In this document: positions 41,314 through 44,178 of the stretch, piece by piece
Layout: every line of letters starts with the position of its first letter
Position numbering within the stretch: position 1 is the first letter of the stretch
NCBI RefSeq assembly: GCF_000158035.1
Contig: NZ_EQ973488.1
Span: 30,487 to 74,664 of the forward strand
Length of the DNA: 44,178 nt
Direction: 5' to 3'
From: Bacteroides cellulosilyticus DSM 14838
GTDB lineage: Bacteria > Bacteroidota > Bacteroidia > Bacteroidales > Bacteroidaceae
The notes under the pieces: model-generated
Told to the model about the DNA's origin: nothing
The model's input: only the letters and a program-made list of their open reading frames with translations
Database searches by the model: none
Translations under genes and position numbers: made by a program

Positions 41314-42217
41314 TTATTGCTTTATCTTTTCCCACTCGGTAGTCAGTGAAGGATTGACAGATGATAGTAGTTCACATATTTCTTCCTTTTCCTTCATTGC
41401 AGCACGGGAATAAAGATTAATCAATTCATCTTTCTTTATTTCAGTAAACAAACCGGGCAATGCCGACATTGGCTTATTCTGTTGCGCCTCTTTCAAACCG
41501 CTAAGCATAGATGTTATTACAGCGCGGGCACGGGTAACATTCACAGAGAGTTCATCCATACCTGTACGATGATATCCATACATCAGTTTGCGCAAAGGCG
41601 TCATGCCATCTTCCAGATAATCAAGAAACTAATGCATAACGATTCCGACTGCTATCGAATGCTTTCCAACCGGTTTCACCAAGGTTCTGTGCGGCCGTTA
41701 CAATGTCTTCAGCTGCCCGAAAAACCTCCGTACCACCCTGTGGAGCCATCGTGTCCATGTCCAGTCCGATAATCATATAAGCATAATAAGCAATTACTGC
41801 CGTCAGATTACTGTCAATAACATTATCCCTCAGTTGCAGCGGATCGAACTCACGGTAGTTGAAAGCAACATCCGTATCTTTAAAGCTAAAAACTACCGTC
41901 TGATACCCGGATTGCCAGACGGGGCGTGTAGACTGTACAATCAGCTCACACTTCCAACGTCCATCCGCCTCATTATATTCTTTCACGGTCAGGTTCATAG
42001 AACAACGAATCCGTTCATTCACTTCATACTGCGCCTGCGTCCACCGACGGGTATTAATAAACTCCATCAAGGCGTTTTCAAGCGTAGTAAAAACCTGTGT
42101 ACTCGTACCTTGTATCTGAGAATAATTCACCGTAAATTTACAATTCAATTCCTGGGCAGTGGACTTTAGCGCCACAGCAACCAGAAGCAGAATCATATAA
42201 AGTGTCTTATTTCTCAC
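41314..42217 (-). pseudogene. DUF4835 (PorD-like) exported protein, frameshifted as sequenced
   Basis: It starts at the ATG at 42217 with a signal peptide (MRNKTLYMILLLVAVALKSTAQ). The first 198 codons give a normal DUF4835 beginning (ELNCKFTVNYSQIQGTS) and end at a TGA near 41621 after SRNRYALVS. The rest (DYLEDGMTPLRKLMYGYHR to WEKIKQ) continues in another frame to 41314. Removing one T at the TCTT site (about 41621-41627) rejoins them into about 300 residues, the normal family size. Some databases name this family PorD after the type IX secretion system; Bacteroides mostly lack that system, so the function here is open. The gene lies tightly between coaBC and recN. Confidence 0.87.
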
Positions 42218-42226
42218 TATCTATAT

Positions 42227-43441
42227 TTACTTATTCTCCAATACTTCCACCAGACAATCTACAATATCCGCAGCTACTTCCGCCTTTGATTTCAACGGAA
42301 AGTCCGTCTTGCTTTCACGGTCAATGATACTGATTTTATTCGTGTCGTACCGGAAACCGGCTCCCTTATCATTCAGAGAATTCAGAACGATAAAATCCAG
42401 ATTCTTCCGTCGCAGCTTATCCTCAGCGTTATGCTGTTCGTCATTCGTTTCCAGAGCAAAACCTACCAATACCTGACGTTCTTTCTTCATCTGTCCCAGA
42501 CAGGCGGCAATGTCTTTCGTAGGTTTCAAACGCAACATCATTTCTCCTTCCTTTTCCCGCTTTATCTTAGCATCAGCAACCTGTTCCGGTGTAAAATCGG
42601 CAACAGCAGCCGAAAGAATAGCAGCATCAGCCTCTGCAAAAAAGCTACACGCAGCATTATACATCTGATCTGCCGATTCCACAGGAAACCAACGTACCGG
42701 ATATTTCAATTGCTGTTGTACAGGACCTGATATCATAATGACCTTAGCTCCGCGGGCAGCACATTCATCTGCAATAGCAAACCCCATCTTACCGGAAGAA
42801 TAGTTCCCGATAAAACGTACCGGATCGATCTTCTCATAGGTAGGTCCGGCAGTGATCATAATGGTCTTACCTCGCAAATCACCTTCTTTCCCGGCAAAAT
42901 AATTCGCCAGATGTTGAATAATGACTTCCGGTTCTTCCATACGTCCCTTGCCTACCAGATGGCTGGCAAGTTCTCCCGTACCCGGTTCTATAATATGATT
43001 TCCATAAGAACGGAGCGTATCCAGATTCTTTTGTGTAGAAGGATGGGCATACATATCAAGGTCCATGGCAGGTGCCACAAATACCGGAGCCTTAGCCGAC
43101 AAATAAGTCGTAATCAACATATTATCAGCCACTCCATTTGCCATCTTGCCAATAGTTGAAGCAGTTGCCGGAGCTATAAGCATAGCATCCGCCCATAAAC
43201 CCAGATCCACATGGCTATTCCATGTGCCGTCACGTTGGGCAAAAAACTCACTGATAACCGGCTTACTCGTCAATGCCGAAAGCGTAATGGGAGTTATAAA
43301 TTCTTTTCCTGCAGGAGTTATGACTACCTGTACCTCAGCACCTTGCTTTATAAGTCCCCGGATAATATAACAAGCTTTATAAGCAGCAATACTTCCGGTT
43401 ATTCCTAATACAATTTTCTTCCCTTTCAGTGTATTCGCCAT
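42227..43441 (-). CDS. coaBC: Bifunctional phosphopantothenoylcysteine decarboxylase/phosphopantothenate-cysteine ligase CoaBC
   Basis: A 404-residue CoA biosynthesis enzyme. The FMN decarboxylase half (1-180) has GITGSIAAYKA, the active-site His in WNSHVDLGLWAD and the flavin-binding APATASTIGKMANG. The ligase half (about 190-404) has MITAGPTYEKIDPVRFIGNYSSGKMG and the later LKPTKDIAACLG and VGFALET motifs. It converts phosphopantothenate plus cysteine to phosphopantetheine via CTP activation. It starts 4 bases after the exonuclease gene and ends 9 bases before the DUF4835 gene, so translation is probably coupled. Confidence 0.97.
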   Translation of the reverse strand: MANTLKGKKIVLGITGSIAAYKACYIIRGLIKQGAEVQVVITPAGKEFITPITLSALTSKPVISEFFAQRDGTWNSHVDLGLWADAMLIAPATASTIGKMANGVADNMLITTYLSAKAPVFVAPAMDLDMYAHPSTQKNLDTLRSYGNHIIEPGTGELASHLVGKGRMEEPEVIIQHLANYFAGKEGDLRGKTIMITAGPTYEKIDPVRFIGNYSSGKMGFAIADECAARGAKVIMISGPVQQQLKYPVRWFPVESADQMYNAACSFFAEADAAILSAAVADFTPEQVADAKIKREKEGEMMLRLKPTKDIAACLGQMKKERQVLVGFALETNDEQHNAEDKLRRKNLDFIVLNSLNDKGAGFRYDTNKISIIDRESKTDFPLKSKAEVAADIVDCLVEVLENK

Positions 43442-43445
43442 GATA

Positions 43446-44178
43446 CTACTTATTGGTTAATTCACGTAGACGAATCTTTGTCAACATAGCCTTGGTATTC
43501 AGTGTAAAGTCACTGTTTAATATCCAGCTATAATAGCCCGGATCGCGCTTCAACACATCTGTCACCGACATTCCCTTGTATTTTCCAAAGTTAAATACTT
43601 CCACACCATTATCATCATAAATCATACGTCCTGCGAAATCCACGTTTTTGTTAAAGCTGGAATAATCTGCCAGAAAAGCAATATCATTCTGCAATTCCGA
43701 ATAACGGTCCAACTGTGCCATTAGCACCTCATAAGTTGCTTGCGTATCAGCTGCCGCCGTATGTGCATCCTCCAGATTCTTTCCACAATAGAATTTATAA
43801 GCAGCAGAAAGTGTACGCTGCTCCAATTTATGGAAAATGACCTGTACATCCACAAACTTGCGGCGGCTCAGGTCAATATCTACACCGGCGCGAAGAAATT
43901 CTTCCGCCAGCACGGGAATATCAAAACGGTTGGAATTAAATCCTGCCAAATCACATCCTTCTATATCATTGGCAATAGTACGGGCCACTTCTTTGAAGGT
44001 AGGACAATCTGCCACATCCTTGTCATAGATGCCATGAACAGCAGACGCACCTTCGGGAATATGCATTTCCGGATTGATACGAAGTGTTTTTGCTTCCTCA
44101 TTACCATTGGGGTGTACTTTGAGATAACAGATTTCAACGATACGGTCTACATTGATACTCGTTCCGGTCGTCTCCAAA
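43446..44178 (-). CDS. DnaQ-like 3'-5' exonuclease, 5'-truncated by the window edge
   Basis: About 243 residues are visible in a frame running off the right edge; the real start lies beyond 44178. The first DEDDh acidic motif is cut: ETTG is seen but the preceding Asp is outside. The second acidic motif (GFNSNRFDIPVLAEEF) and the third (HTAAADTQATYEVL, with catalytic His and Asp) are present, matching Pol III epsilon-type exonucleases. The C-terminal part (about 175-243, NFGKYKGMSVTDVLKRDPGYYSWIL) resembles the extra domain of stand-alone Bacteroidota members. It probably proofreads or trims DNA or RNA. It is the first visible gene of the coaBC-recN operon. Confidence 0.9.
   Translation of the reverse strand, partial: LETTGTSINVDRIVEICYLKVHPNGNEEAKTLRINPEMHIPEGASAVHGIYDKDVADCPTFKEVARTIANDIEGCDLAGFNSNRFDIPVLAEEFLRAGVDIDLSRRKFVDVQVIFHKLEQRTLSAAYKFYCGKNLEDAHTAAADTQATYEVLMAQLDRYSELQNDIAFLADYSSFNKNVDFAGRMIYDDNGVEVFNFGKYKGMSVTDVLKRDPGYYSWILNSDFTLNTKAMLTKIRLRELTNK

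Overview
The window is chromosomal DNA from a Bacteroides-type gut Bacteroidota. The evidence is a Bacteroides-style 286-residue RpoD, a bifunctional fucokinase/GDP-fucose pyrophosphorylase (fkp), an Mpi-like serine invertase, DUF4494 and DUF4835 proteins, and many TAnnTTTG (-7) promoter boxes, several with a TTTG (-33) box. I see no rRNA, tRNA, insertion sequence, prophage or CRISPR array. Most genes are housekeeping.

Layout. 1-4.7 kb: 5' end of fkp, then a MarR regulator behind a four-domain sulfur-transfer enzyme (CoA-disulfide reductase + rhodanese + TusA + DsrE). 4.9-10 kb: a C11-peptidase lipoprotein, a small exported protein, rpoD and the HtrA protease. 10.2-14.1 kb: a murein-peptide operon (NlpC/P60 endopeptidase, dipeptide epimerase, transglutaminase lipoprotein). 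14.35-14.76 kb: RNase P RNA. 14.9-17.5 kb: YihY membrane protein, nitroreductase and riboflavin synthase. 17.6-22.7 kb: phosphate uptake, with pstS divergent from pstC-pstA-pstB-phoU. 22.8-27.7 kb: glnS, a TPR protein, DUF368 and thiol peroxidase. 27.8-31.6 kb: HdeD-like protein, Mpi-like invertase, DUF4494, YggS and a dihydroorotate-dehydrogenase-like enzyme. 31.7-36.9 kb: CapD/FlaA1-type dehydratase, PIN-PhoH ATPase, folC and ridA. 37.1-44.2 kb: a tightly packed operon of DnaQ-like exonuclease, coaBC, DUF4835, recN, rlmB and an HtrA-like pseudoprotease with TPRs.

What stands out is mostly between genes. A roughly 70-bp element recurs four times (7147, 17558, 29271, 35157). It has AAGATAA-type inverted ends, an internal hairpin whose arms co-vary between copies, and an outward-facing TATCTTTG promoter box. 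It looks like a mobile or portable promoter. A perfectly phased 22-bp array of five small hairpins lies between pstB and phoU. RNase P RNA carries about 54 extra bases between P2 and P4. A short promoter-to-terminator unit downstream of phoU looks like a small RNA. PstC carries a periplasmic insert resembling half of PstS.

Four genes (pstA, DUF368, folC, DUF4835) each carry one small frameshift at short low-complexity sites. Since all four lie in otherwise well-conserved genes, residual sequencing errors are the simplest explanation, so treat these genes as probably intact in the living organism.
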